Assembly (NCBI GenBank): GCA_902551755.1
Contig: CACDEB010000001.1
Location: 247,803-311,802, forward strand
Direction of reading: 5' to 3'
DNA: 64,000 nt
Source of the DNA: an uncultured Pelagibacteraceae bacterium
GTDB lineage: Bacteria > Pseudomonadota > Alphaproteobacteria > Pelagibacterales > Pelagibacteraceae
In this document: in pieces, positions 43,877-52,770 of the stretch
How the letters are laid out: each line of letters begins with the position of its first letter
How positions within the stretch are numbered: position 1 is the stretch's first letter
Translations under genes and position numbers: made by a program
Notes under the pieces: model-generated
What the model was told of the DNA's origin: nothing
The model's input: only the letters and a program-made list of their open reading frames with translations
The model's database searches: none

Positions 43877-44689
43877 ATGTTTAATAAAAAAATTATGCTT
43901 ATCCTCAATATTTTAATTGGTTTAATCACTATTTATGTAATCATTTGTTTGGTAATTTTTCTGTCACAAAGAAAATTATTATATCATCCTAACGAAAATA
44001 ATTATTTAGATGAGAACAAACTGACACATAAGATTGAAAAGGTGTTCGTTAAGTCAGATAATAAATTAATTGGTTGGCACCATTTTAAAGACAGGAAATA
44101 TAAGACATTATTATTTTTTCATGGGAATGCAGGAAATCTACAAAATAGAATTTACAAATTAAACGAGATAGCTGAATTAGAGTTAAATTATCTAATTATT
44201 GCTTACAGAGGTTTCAGTGGAAATGAGGGAAAACCAACAGAAGAAGGTTTGTATAATGATTCAATGGCAGCGAAAAGGTGGTTAAATTCAAACAACATTG
44301 ATGATAGCAATATCATTCTTTACGGAGAATCTCTGGGAACAGCAGTTGCAGTGGACCTTGGTTCAAAATTTCCATTTGCAGGAATAATATTAGAGTCCCC
44401 TTTTACCTCAATGGCAGAACTTTCAAAAATTTATTATCCTTATTTACCAGTGAACTTACTTTTGAAAGATAGATATGACTCCATAAATAAAATTAGCAAA
44501 ATAACTTTCCCTAAACTCGTTATGCACGGAGATAAAGATAACATTGTTCCATTTAGTATGGGAAAAAGAATGTTTGAAAAATTTTCAGAACCAAAATTTA
44601 GTTATTTTAAGTCAGGCGATGATCACATGATGGATTTTGATCAAGAACTTTTAGGGAATCTAAAAAATTTTATCAACGAACTAAATTGA
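43877..44689 (+). CDS. Membrane-anchored alpha/beta hydrolase (ABHD13/BEM46-like)
   Basis: The 270-residue protein has an N-terminal membrane helix (about 6-30) followed by an alpha/beta hydrolase domain: LLFFHGNAGNLQNR (oxyanion), YRGFSGNEGKPTEEG, the nucleophile elbow GESLGTAVAVD, HGDKDNIVPF (Asp) and DDHMMDF (His). It matches the BEM46/ABHD13 group, which has not been assigned a clear substrate. It converges with ftsY, overlapping by 9 bases. Confidence 0.88.
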   Translation: MFNKKIMLILNILIGLITIYVIICLVIFLSQRKLLYHPNENNYLDENKLTHKIEKVFVKSDNKLIGWHHFKDRKYKTLLFFHGNAGNLQNRIYKLNEIAELELNYLIIAYRGFSGNEGKPTEEGLYNDSMAAKRWLNSNNIDDSNIILYGESLGTAVAVDLGSKFPFAGIILESPFTSMAELSKIYYPYLPVNLLLKDRYDSINKISKITFPKLVMHGDKDNIVPFSMGKRMFEKFSEPKFSYFKSGDDHMMDFDQELLGNLKNFINELN

Positions 44690-45610
44690 TTTTTCTATAT
44701 TTAAAAAATTTTCTGCAAAAGTTTCAGCATCAAAAGATTGTAAATCGTCCTCTTTTTCCCCAAGACCAATTGCAATTATTGGAAGTTTAAATTTTTTTGC
44801 AGCAGCAATTAGTATTCCTCCTTTTGCGGTTCCATCAAGTTTTGTCATAACAAGGCCAGTTAAAGGGATAATATTATTAAATTCTGTTACTTGATTTATT
44901 ACATTTTGTCCTGAGGTTGCATCCAAGATTAGAACAACATCATGAGGCGCATTGTTATCAACTTTTTTAACTACATTTGCAATTTTTTTATACTCATCCA
45001 TTAAGTTTTTCTTGTTCTGCAATCTACCTGCTGTGTCTATCAAAACTGTATGAATTTTATTTTTTTTTGAATATTCCATTGCCTTAAAAGCGACAGACGC
45101 AGGATCACTTCCTGCATCTGATTTTATTATTTCACTTCCAACTTTTTTTGACCAGTTTTCTAATTGATCTATTGCTGCAGCTCTAAAAGTGTCACAAGCA
45201 GCTAGTACTGTTTTATTATTATTATTTTGAAATATTTTAGACATTTTCCCAATTGTGGTTGTTTTTCCTACTCCATTGACACCTGAAACTAAAATTGTTC
45301 TATTCTCGTTGGATTGATGAAAAAAACTTTTATTTTCTAAAGGTTTCATTAATGAGAGAATATATTCTTTAAGGATTTTGTTAATCTCATCCAGTTTATT
45401 TTTACTTGGATTAATTCTGCTATTAGCTATTTGCTGTCTAATCTCTGATGAAGCCTCAACCCCAACATCTGATTGAATTAAAAATTCCTCAATTTCCTCT
45501 AAAGTTTTATCGTCAATTTCTTTGTTAACAACAATATCTTTTATACCTTTTGAAAAATTTGATGTAGTTTTTTTTAAGCCATCCTTAAATTTTTGAAAAA
45601 TATTAATCAT
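44681..45610 (-). CDS. ftsY: Signal recognition particle receptor FtsY
   Basis: FtsY is the membrane-associated GTPase that receives SRP-ribosome complexes. The 309-residue sequence has the NG domain: N-terminal helices around IEEFLIQSDVGVEASSEI, GTP-binding GVNGVGKTTTIGK, AACDTFRAAAIDQLENW, LIDTAGRLQNKKNLMDE and LVMTKLDGTAKGGI. The acidic A domain is nearly absent, as is common in alphaproteobacteria. The start overlaps dapF by 4 bases. Its partner ffh is divergent about 1 kb upstream. Confidence 0.96.
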   Translation of the reverse strand: MINIFQKFKDGLKKTTSNFSKGIKDIVVNKEIDDKTLEEIEEFLIQSDVGVEASSEIRQQIANSRINPSKNKLDEINKILKEYILSLMKPLENKSFFHQSNENRTILVSGVNGVGKTTTIGKMSKIFQNNNNKTVLAACDTFRAAAIDQLENWSKKVGSEIIKSDAGSDPASVAFKAMEYSKKNKIHTVLIDTAGRLQNKKNLMDEYKKIANVVKKVDNNAPHDVVLILDATSGQNVINQVTEFNNIIPLTGLVMTKLDGTAKGGILIAAAKKFKLPIIAIGLGEKEDDLQSFDAETFAENFLNIEKSI

Positions 45611-46419
45611 ATATTTATATTAATATCTTCAATTTCTGAGACTGAACCTTCCATAATAACGTTTCCTTGTTCATCTTTATTGATTTTAATTTTTCCTAAT
45701 TTAAATTCTATTTCAGTTGGAAATTTTGAAATACCATTTATTTCACCTGCTACAGCAGTTGCACATGCTGCAGTTCCACATGCTTTTGTAAGACCAGCTC
45801 CTCTTTCCCAGTGCAATACTTTAAAATGATTTTTACTTTGCTCTTTTGCAAAAGTAACATTAACTTTTTCAGGAAATAATTCATGATTTTCTAAGATCGG
45901 TCCAACTTTTTTAATTTCGATCTTTTCTAATTCGTTTATAAAAAAAATAATGTGAGGATTTCCAACATTAATTGCTGTTCCTAAAAACTCAATATCACCA
46001 ACCATAACTTTTATTTTTTTTGTATCAATTTTCTCGCTTAGAGGTATTTGATCCCAATTAGTTTTTGGTTTTCCAATATTTGTTTGAATCAAATTATTTT
46101 TTAATATTTTCGACTCTAATTTTCCTGAAGAAGTTTCAACAGTAATAAAGTTTTTTGAACTTTCTTTTGATAATAAGCTAGCTACACATCTAGTTCCATT
46201 TCCACATGCTGCGGAGTCCGAGCCATCTGAATTTTTAAAAGTGAGAAATGCATCAAATTTATCACTTTTATTTATAAGAATTAGTTGATCACAACCAATA
46301 TTGCCTCTGTCACAAATTTTTTTTATTTGAGAATTGTTTAGATCATATTTTTTTTCACGTTGATCAATTATGACGAAGTCATTTCCAAGTCCATCCATTT
46401 TATAAGCTTTAAAATCCAT
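45607..46419 (-). CDS. dapF: Diaminopimelate epimerase
   Basis: DapF converts LL- to meso-diaminopimelate for lysine and peptidoglycan synthesis. At 270 residues it is normal. Both active-site cysteines are present: AACGNGTRC (about 72-80) and KACGTAACATAV (about 217-228). MDGLGNDFVIID near the start is also typical. It lies upstream of ftsY in one operon and divergent from ffh, with a 157-base spacer that holds the leader of ffh. Confidence 0.97.
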   Translation of the reverse strand: MDFKAYKMDGLGNDFVIIDQREKKYDLNNSQIKKICDRGNIGCDQLILINKSDKFDAFLTFKNSDGSDSAACGNGTRCVASLLSKESSKNFITVETSSGKLESKILKNNLIQTNIGKPKTNWDQIPLSEKIDTKKIKVMVGDIEFLGTAINVGNPHIIFFINELEKIEIKKVGPILENHELFPEKVNVTFAKEQSKNHFKVLHWERGAGLTKACGTAACATAVAGEINGISKFPTEIEFKLGKIKINKDEQGNVIMEGSVSEIEDININI

Positions 46420-46475
46420 ATAATAATACTTAACTTATTTATTGACTTTTTGAACCTCTATTATAGTTTCTCACA

Positions 46476-46576
46476 ACTTCCGCAAAAACAGCATTTTGCG
46501 GTGTCTTTGGAAACAAAGAGATCGACACCAGTCAGCGAGGGTTCGCCCACTGGTGCGATTGCTGCTGGAAGAAATT
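46476..46576 (+). promoter_or_regulatory. Structured 5' leader of ffh (candidate cis-regulatory RNA)
   Basis: This region is much richer in G+C than its surroundings and lies directly before ffh. I see three hairpins: an 8-bp stem 46480-46487/46494-46501 with loop ACAGCA; a stem 46502-46505/46524-46527 with an inner CTTTG-GAAA-CAAAG; and a stem 46527-46532/46549-46554 topped by GGG-TTCG-CCC. The loop CAGCA (46489-46493) can pair with TGCTG (46560-46564), and CTTCC (46477-46481) is complementary to the ribosome binding site GGAAG (46567-46571). These pairings compete with the first hairpin. This arrangement suggests a translation-control switch or an SRP-related RNA. Confidence 0.65.
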
Positions 46577-47935
46577 ATGTTTGAAAATTTGACAAATAAA
46601 TTCGAGGGAATACTCGATACATTTAAAAAGGCGCCATCCCTAAATGAAAAACAGGTTGATGAGGGTCTTAGGCTTATTAGACAAGCTTTACTAGAAGCAG
46701 ATGTATCGCTAGAGGTAGTTAAAGACTTTGTAACAAAAGTTAAACCAAAATTATTAGGAAAAGAAATAATAAGATCCACAGCTCCAGGACAAATGGTTAT
46801 TAAAATTGTTCACGATGAGCTTGTTTCATTTTTAGGTGATAGCAATCAAGAAATTAATTTAAAGTCCAATCCACCGGTAACAATAATGATGGTTGGTTTA
46901 CAAGGTTCAGGAAAAACAACCACAACTGCAAAACTCTCAAAATTTTTAGAAAAAAATAATAAGAAAAAAATTATGATGGTAAGTTTAGATATTTATAGAC
47001 CAGCTGCTCAGGAACAACTAAAAATTTTGGGTGATCAAAATAATATCCAAACCTTGCCAGTGATAAAAGATCAAATTCCAGCTGACATTTGCAGAAGAGC
47101 CCTATCTGCAGCTAATTTAAATGGCTCTGATGTAATTATTTTTGATACCGCTGGAAGAACTCAAATAGATCTTCAGATGATGTCTGAGATAAAACAAATT
47201 GAAGAAGTAATTAAACCAACAGAGACTATACTTGTTGCGGACTCATTAACTGGACAAGTAGCAGCGAGTGTTGCAAAAGAATTTTCCAATACAGTAAAGG
47301 TTACTGGGATAATATTAACGCGAGCTGACGGTGATGGTAGAGGTGGAGCTGCATTGAGCATGAAACATATTGCCAATGTTCCAATTAAATTTTTAGGTAT
47401 TGGGGAAAAAATAGAAAATTTTGAAAGTTTTCATCCTGATAGAATTGCTAACAGAATTTTAGGAATGGGGGATATTGTATCTCTTGTTGAAAAAGCAGCT
47501 GACGAAATTGATGAAGAAAAACTTAAAAAAACTGAAGAGAGTTTAAGGAAAGGTCAGTTTTCTTTAGAAGATTATCTTTCTCAATTAAGACAAATGAAAA
47601 AAATGGGAGGACTAGAGGGCGTGATGTCTTTTTTGCCTGGAGTTTCAAAAATAAAATCGCAAATGGACCAAGCTGGTGTTGACGAAAAAATAATTACACA
47701 AAATGAAGCGGTAATACTTTCAATGACTAAAAAAGAAAGAGAAAATCCAAAAATTATCGATGGTTCAAGAAAAAAAAGAATTGCTAATGGCTCTGGAACA
47801 GATATTGCCACTATCAATAAATTGTTAAAACAATTTAAAATGATGTCTGACATGATGAAAAAGATGTCAAAAGGAAATACAAAAGGCTTAATGGAAAAAG
47901 GAATTCCACCTGAGCTATTCAATCAACTTAAATAA
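46577..47935 (+). CDS. ffh: Signal recognition particle protein Ffh
   Basis: Ffh is the SRP GTPase that binds 4.5S RNA and nascent membrane proteins. The protein (452 residues) begins [17 protein letters not shown] and has the N domain, GTP-binding [41 protein letters not shown] and [15 protein letters not shown], and a methionine-rich M domain near the C-terminus ([12 protein letters not shown]). I chose ATG at 46577 because it is where the family starts; the frame is also open upstream, but that part is the structured leader. rpsP follows after 13 bases. Confidence 0.97.
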   Translation: MFENLTNKFEGILDTFKKAPSLNEKQVDEGLRLIRQALLEADVSLEVVKDFVTKVKPKLLGKEIIRSTAPGQMVIKIVHDELVSFLGDSNQEINLKSNPPVTIMMVGLQGSGKTTTTAKLSKFLEKNNKKKIMMVSLDIYRPAAQEQLKILGDQNNIQTLPVIKDQIPADICRRALSAANLNGSDVIIFDTAGRTQIDLQMMSEIKQIEEVIKPTETILVADSLTGQVAASVAKEFSNTVKVTGIILTRADGDGRGGAALSMKHIANVPIKFLGIGEKIENFESFHPDRIANRILGMGDIVSLVEKAADEIDEEKLKKTEESLRKGQFSLEDYLSQLRQMKKMGGLEGVMSFLPGVSKIKSQMDQAGVDEKIITQNEAVILSMTKKERENPKIIDGSRKKRIANGSGTDIATINKLLKQFKMMSDMMKKMSKGNTKGLMEKGIPPELFNQLK

Positions 47936-47948
47936 AAAGGAGAAACAT

Positions 47949-48374
47949 ATGTTAAAGTTAAGATTATCAATGGGAGGAACAAAAAAAAGACCAGTTTATA
48001 AAATTGTGGTTGCAGACAGTAGATTCCCAAGAGATGGGAGATTTATAGAAAAATTAGGTTTTTTTAATCCTCTAATGCCAAAAGAAAAAAAGGAAAGAGT
48101 TGGATTGCAGCCAGAAAGAATAAAGTACTGGCTTAGCCAAGGAGCAAAGCCGACAACTAGAGTTGCTCGATTACTTGGAGAAAATAATTTAATGGAAATG
48201 CCTAAACCAGGAAATAATCCAAATAAAGCTGTTCCAAAAAAAGATAGAAAGAAAGACTCGTCTGATGCACCAAAAGAAGAAAAGAAAGCGGATGCACCTA
48301 AGGAAGAGAAAAAAACTGAAGCACCAAAAGCAGAAAAGAAAGCAGAGGCCCCTAAGGAAGAGAAGAAAAAATAA
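47949..48374 (+). CDS. rpsP: 30S ribosomal protein S16 with repetitive C-terminal tail
   Basis: The first 80 or so residues are S16: [40 protein letters not shown] and the [17 protein letters not shown] end. Residues from about 97 to 141 are an additional tail of Lys, Glu, Ala and Pro, with four copies of a nine-residue unit (APKEEKKAD-like) from residue 107. S16 is usually about 80-90 residues. A ribosome binding site AAGGAG precedes the ATG. trmD follows 2 bases later, without the rimM gene that often sits between them. Confidence 0.97.
   Translation: MLKLRLSMGGTKKRPVYKIVVADSRFPRDGRFIEKLGFFNPLMPKEKKERVGLQPERIKYWLSQGAKPTTRVARLLGENNLMEMPKPGNNPNKAVPKKDRKKDSSDAPKEEKKADAPKEEKKTEAPKAEKKAEAPKEEKKK
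48267..48371 (+). repeat. 27-bp tandem coding repeat in the rpsP tail
   Basis: Three full and one near-full copies of a 27-base unit encode AP-K-E/A-E-K-K-A/T-D/E. The bases differ slightly between copies while the peptide pattern is kept, which suggests selection on the protein rather than fresh slippage alone. Confidence 0.8.
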
Positions 48375-48376
48375 CT

Positions 48377-49063
48377 ATGTTTCAAGCGAAAATTTTTACT
48401 TTGTATCCTGAATATTTTCCAGGACCTTTCGAAATAGGTATTTGCAAAAAAGCTTTTGAAAAAAAGCTTTGGGATTTAAAACTTATAAATATTAGGGATT
48501 ACGCAGATGATAAACATAAAACTGTTGATGATACTCCATATGGCGGTGGTGTAGGCATGTTAATGAGACCAGATGTAGTAGCAAAATCTTTGGACGCAAA
48601 TTTGGATGAAAAAGAAACAGTTTATTATCTAACACCAAGAGGTAAAATTTTTAATCAAGATATTGCAAAGGATATTGTTAAAAAAAATAAAGTTAATATT
48701 TTATGTGGGCACTTCGAGGGAGTTGATCAACGAGTTCTAGACTCTAGAAATGTAGAGGAGATAAGTATAGGTGACTTTATCCTTTCTGGAGGAGAGATGG
48801 CTTCTTTTATTGTTTTAGACACAGTTTTAAGATTAGTACCTGGAGTGTTAGGAAATCTAAATTCTACAAAAGATGAAAGTTTTGAAAATGGGCTTTTAGA
48901 GTATCCACAATATACCAAACCTCAAATATGGGAGAAATTAAGTGTTCCTGACATACTTTTATCTGGAGATCATAACAAAATTAAAAGCTGGCGTTTGTCA
49001 CAATCTGAGGCTATAACACGGCACCGAAGACCTGATTTATGGCAAAAATATAAAAAGGATTAA
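48377..49063 (+). CDS. trmD: tRNA (guanine-N1)-methyltransferase
   Basis: TrmD methylates G37 of tRNAs with S-adenosylmethionine using a trefoil-knot fold. The 228-residue sequence has [46 protein letters not shown] and the SAM knot [15 protein letters not shown]...[15 protein letters not shown], which are diagnostic. rplS follows, so the cluster is rpsP-trmD-rplS. Confidence 0.97.
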   Translation: MFQAKIFTLYPEYFPGPFEIGICKKAFEKKLWDLKLINIRDYADDKHKTVDDTPYGGGVGMLMRPDVVAKSLDANLDEKETVYYLTPRGKIFNQDIAKDIVKKNKVNILCGHFEGVDQRVLDSRNVEEISIGDFILSGGEMASFIVLDTVLRLVPGVLGNLNSTKDESFENGLLEYPQYTKPQIWEKLSVPDILLSGDHNKIKSWRLSQSEAITRHRRPDLWQKYKKD

Positions 49064-49080
49064 AATTGCAAAATTTAAAC

Positions 49081-49614
49081 ATGAAAAATATTGAAGACAT
49101 AAATAAAGCAAATGTTAAAAAAATTTCAGCTGAAAAAAAACTCCCAGAGTTTTTTCCAGGAGATATTATAAAAGTTGGTGTTAAAATTACTGAAGGAAAA
49201 AGAGATAGAATTCAGTATTTTGAGGGTGTTTGCATAGCAAAGAAAAATAGAGACTTAAATTCATCCTTTACAGTTAGAAAAATTTCTTTTGGAGAAGGTG
49301 TTGAAAGAACTTTTGCACTTTATAGTCCAATAGTTGATACAATCAAAGTTATAAGATCTGGTAAAGTAAGACGTGCAAAATTATACTATTTAAGAGAAAG
49401 AACCGGTAAATCAGCAAGAATTGCAGAAAAGATAAAAAAGAAAATTGGTATTGATATTGAGGCCAAACCTGAGCAGGTTACAGAAGAAAATGTGTTACCA
49501 GCAACAGAACAAAAGAATACTGAGGAAAAAACCGAGACAAAAGTCGCTGAGACACCCAAAAAACTTGAAGAGAAAAAAGAAGATAGTAAGATTTCTACTG
49601 AATTAAAAAAATAA
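49081..49614 (+). CDS. rplS: 50S ribosomal protein L19 with charged C-terminal extension
   Basis: The L19 core (about 115 residues) is recognisable from [34 protein letters not shown] and [20 protein letters not shown]-like segments. Beyond residue 120 there is an additional Glu/Lys/Thr-rich tail of about 55 residues, similar in style to the S16 tail. I chose ATG at 49081 because family members start there. A TTG at 49066 in the same frame has an AAGGA site (49055-49059) at good distance, so the longer start by 5 residues is possible. Confidence 0.95.
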   Translation: MKNIEDINKANVKKISAEKKLPEFFPGDIIKVGVKITEGKRDRIQYFEGVCIAKKNRDLNSSFTVRKISFGEGVERTFALYSPIVDTIKVIRSGKVRRAKLYYLRERTGKSARIAEKIKKKIGIDIEAKPEQVTEENVLPATEQKNTEEKTETKVAETPKKLEEKKEDSKISTELKK

Positions 49615-49625
49615 TCTTTTTTTAA

Positions 49626-51029
49626 ATGCCAAAGACTTTATACGATAAAATCTGGAGTGATCACTTAGTCCACCAACAGGATGACGGAACATCTTTGCTA
49701 TTTGTGGACAGACATTTGATACATGAGGTGACTAGCCCACAAGCTTTTGAAGGACTTAGAAATACTAAAAGAGATGTAAGACATCCAAACTTAACCCTTG
49801 CTGTTGTTGATCATAATATACCTACAACTGATAGATCTAAAGGAATTGATGACAACGACTCTAGAATTCAAGTCGAAACACTTGAAAAAAATTGCAAAGA
49901 CTTTGACATCAAACTTTTTGGAATGAATGATAAAAGACAAGGAATAGTTCATATAGTAGGACCCGAGCAAGGATTTACTCAACCAGGAACAGTTATTGTT
50001 TGCGGAGACAGTCACACAGCAACTCACGGCGCTTTTGGGGCCTTAGCGTTTGGAATAGGAACCTCAGAAGTTGAACACGTTTTAGCAACACAAACTCTTG
50101 TTCAGAAAAAAGCAAAAAATTTTAGAATTAATGTTAATGGAAAACTTCCTTTAGGAGTAACATCAAAAGATGTAATTCTTCAAATCATTGGCAAAATAGG
50201 AACTGCTGGAGGAACGGGATGTGTGTTAGAATATGCTGGTTCAGTCATATCTAATCTTTCTGTCGAACAGAGAATGACTATTTGTAATATGTCTATAGAA
50301 GGTGGAGCTAGAGCAGGATTAATCCAACCTGATGAAAAGATTTTTAATTATCTAAAAGATAGACCAATGTCTCCAAAAAAAGAAAACTGGGAAAAAGCAC
50401 TTGATTATTGGAGTAAATTAAAAAGTGATGGCGATGCAAAATTTGATAAAGAAATTAATTTAAAAGGTGATGAAATAGCGCCTATGGTTACATGGGGAAC
50501 TTCACCTGAGGACGTAGTTTCAATAAATGGAAAAATCCCCAATCCAGAAAATGAAAAAAATATTGATAAAAAGAATTCGATAAATAGATCTCTTGATTAT
50601 ATGGGGCTTAAACCTGATGTGAAAGTTCAAGACATTAAAATTGATAAAGTTTTTATAGGAAGTTGTACGAATGGAAGAATTGAGGACTTAAGAGAGGCTG
50701 CACAAATATTAAAAAATAAGAAAAAGGCTTCACATGTACATGGAATGGTCGTCCCTGGTTCTGGTTTAGTTAAAGAACAAGCTGAACAAGAAGGTCTAGA
50801 TAAAATATTTATAGAGTCCGGTTTCGAATGGAGAGAACCTGGATGTTCAATGTGTTTAGCAATGAATGCTGATAAATTAAAACCCCAAGAAAGATGTGCA
50901 TCTACTTCGAATAGAAACTTTGAAGGAAGACAGGGAAGAGGAGGAAGAACCCACTTAGTAAGCCCAGGTATGGCAGCTGCTGCAGCTATTGCTGGAAATC
51001 TAGATGATGTTAGAAAATATCAAAACTAA
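49626..51029 (+). CDS. leuC: 3-isopropylmalate dehydratase large subunit
   Basis: LeuC holds the 4Fe-4S cluster of isopropylmalate isomerase in leucine synthesis. The 467-residue protein has [34 protein letters not shown], and cluster-ligand cysteines in [14 protein letters not shown] and GCSMCLAMN. Length is normal. It follows rplS by 11 bases and overlaps leuD by 1 base. Confidence 0.98.
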   Translation: MPKTLYDKIWSDHLVHQQDDGTSLLFVDRHLIHEVTSPQAFEGLRNTKRDVRHPNLTLAVVDHNIPTTDRSKGIDDNDSRIQVETLEKNCKDFDIKLFGMNDKRQGIVHIVGPEQGFTQPGTVIVCGDSHTATHGAFGALAFGIGTSEVEHVLATQTLVQKKAKNFRINVNGKLPLGVTSKDVILQIIGKIGTAGGTGCVLEYAGSVISNLSVEQRMTICNMSIEGGARAGLIQPDEKIFNYLKDRPMSPKKENWEKALDYWSKLKSDGDAKFDKEINLKGDEIAPMVTWGTSPEDVVSINGKIPNPENEKNIDKKNSINRSLDYMGLKPDVKVQDIKIDKVFIGSCTNGRIEDLREAAQILKNKKKASHVHGMVVPGSGLVKEQAEQEGLDKIFIESGFEWREPGCSMCLAMNADKLKPQERCASTSNRNFEGRQGRGGRTHLVSPGMAAAAAIAGNLDDVRKYQN

Positions 51030-51634
51030 TGAAAAAATTCACCTCACTTAAAAGCATTCCAGCTTATTTACCGATTGTAAATATAGACACAGACATGATT
51101 ATTCCTAAACAATTTTTAAAAACAATTAAAAGAACAGGATTAGGAAAAAACTTATTTCATGAAATGAGGTACGATGATGATGGAAAAAATATCGATAATT
51201 TCATTTTAAACAAATCCCCGTACAATAATTCAAAAATTTTAATAGCTGGAAATAATTTTGGATGTGGATCATCGAGAGAACATGCTCCGTGGGCACTTTT
51301 AGACTTCGGAATAACATGTGTTATAAGCTCAAGCTATGCAGACATTTTTTATAATAATTGCTTTAAAAATGGTATTTTGCCGATAATTCTTGAGGAGGAA
51401 AAAATAAAAGAGTTAGCTGAATATTCAAAAAGAAAAGAGGAAATTGAAATTGATTTAAAAGAAGAAAAAATTATTTTTGGAAATAATGAATTAAAATTTA
51501 AAATAGATCCCTTTAAAAAGAAATGCTTGATTGAAGGTCTAGATGATATTGCTTTATCATTAGAAAAATCATCACATATTAACGAATTTGAAAAAAAGGT
51601 TAAGTCAGCAAGGCCTTGGATTTTTAATGATTAA
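51029..51634 (+). CDS. leuD: 3-isopropylmalate dehydratase small subunit
   Basis: The 201-residue protein has the LeuD core: [22 protein letters not shown] near the start and [20 protein letters not shown], the swivel-domain substrate loop. It pairs with LeuC. Its end overlaps the leuB start by 8 bases (51627-51634). Confidence 0.98.
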   Translation: MKKFTSLKSIPAYLPIVNIDTDMIIPKQFLKTIKRTGLGKNLFHEMRYDDDGKNIDNFILNKSPYNNSKILIAGNNFGCGSSREHAPWALLDFGITCVISSSYADIFYNNCFKNGILPIILEEEKIKELAEYSKRKEEIEIDLKEEKIIFGNNELKFKIDPFKKKCLIEGLDDIALSLEKSSHINEFEKKVKSARPWIFND

Positions 51635-52736
51635 AGTTAAAAAAAGAAAAATTCTTCTTTTACCAGGAGATGGAATAGGTCCAGAGGTTATCGCAGAAGT
51701 TAAAAAGATTATTCAGTGGTTTAACAAAAACAAATCCTTAGATTTTGAAATTGACGAAGATCTTGTTGGTGGAGCAGCGTATGATAAATACAAGACACCC
51801 ATAACAGATGAAGTGTTTTATAAAGCTTTAGAAAGTGAAGCAGTAATACTTGGTGCTGTAGGAGGACCTAAATGGGACAAGCTTGAATTCTCAAAAAAAC
51901 CTGAAAGAGCACTTCTTAAACTTAGAAAAGAATTAAAACTTTTTGCTAATTTAAGACCTGCCATTTGCTTTAAGCAATTAGTGGACGCTTCAAGTTTAAA
52001 ACCAGAAATTGTTTCAGGTTTAGATATTATGATAGTAAGGGAATTAACAGGCGGAATATATTTCGGGGAGCCTAGAGGGATCAAACCGATAGACAATGGT
52101 GAACGAAAAGGAATTAATACCCATACTTATACTACAAAAGAAATTGAAAGAGTTGCGCGAGTTGCTTTTGATTTAGCTAAAAAAAGAGGCAATAAAGTTA
52201 CATCTTGTGAAAAATCTAATGTGATGGAAGCAGGTCAGCTTTGGAAAGAAGAAGTTCAAATTTTACATGACAAAGAATATAAAGATGTAGAGCTAACTCA
52301 TATGTTAGCAGATAATTGTGCTATGCAATTATTAAGAAATCCAAAGCAATTTGATGTAATCGTAACTGATAATTTATTTGGAGATATCCTATCAGACGAA
52401 GCTGCAATGTTGACAGGCTCTTTAGGTTTATTACCATCTGCATCATTAGGAGCTAAAGACAAAGATGGAAATATGAGATCGATGTATGAGCCTGTACATG
52501 GTTCAGCTCCTGATATAACTGGTAAAGGAATTGCAAATCCTATTGCAACTATACTAAGTTTCTCAATGGCATTAAAATATTCATTAAATTTAGATAAAGA
52601 ATCTAAAGCCTTAGATAACGCTGTTCAAAAGGTATTGGATGATGGATTAAGGACAAAAGATATTATTTCAAAGGGAAAAAAAGAAGTTTCTACTTCAGAG
52701 ATGGGAGATGCGATTATTGCGTGTTTGCAAAAATAA
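51627..52736 (+). CDS. leuB: 3-isopropylmalate dehydrogenase
   Basis: LeuB oxidatively decarboxylates 3-isopropylmalate with NAD. The 369-residue product starts [21 protein letters not shown] and has [14 protein letters not shown], the metal/substrate [16 protein letters not shown] and [25 protein letters not shown] chose ATG at 51627 because the family begins just before the [10 protein letters not shown] motif. It overlaps leuD by 8 bases. Confidence 0.98.
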   Translation: MIKVKKRKILLLPGDGIGPEVIAEVKKIIQWFNKNKSLDFEIDEDLVGGAAYDKYKTPITDEVFYKALESEAVILGAVGGPKWDKLEFSKKPERALLKLRKELKLFANLRPAICFKQLVDASSLKPEIVSGLDIMIVRELTGGIYFGEPRGIKPIDNGERKGINTHTYTTKEIERVARVAFDLAKKRGNKVTSCEKSNVMEAGQLWKEEVQILHDKEYKDVELTHMLADNCAMQLLRNPKQFDVIVTDNLFGDILSDEAAMLTGSLGLLPSASLGAKDKDGNMRSMYEPVHGSAPDITGKGIANPIATILSFSMALKYSLNLDKESKALDNAVQKVLDDGLRTKDIISKGKKEVSTSEMGDAIIACLQK

Positions 52737-52770
52737 ATAAATTAACTTAACCTGGATAATTAGAAAAAAT

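Noticed and set aside
46425-46576. 4.5S RNA (ffs) gene before ffh
   Set aside because: The conserved GGUCAGGUCCGGAAGGAAGC-type core is not found on either strand, so I list the region as a leader of unknown class.
47996-48385. Minus-strand frame across rpsP with a repetitive Ser/Phe/Ala product
   Set aside because: It is the antisense reading of the Lys/Glu repeat in S16 and has no independent support.
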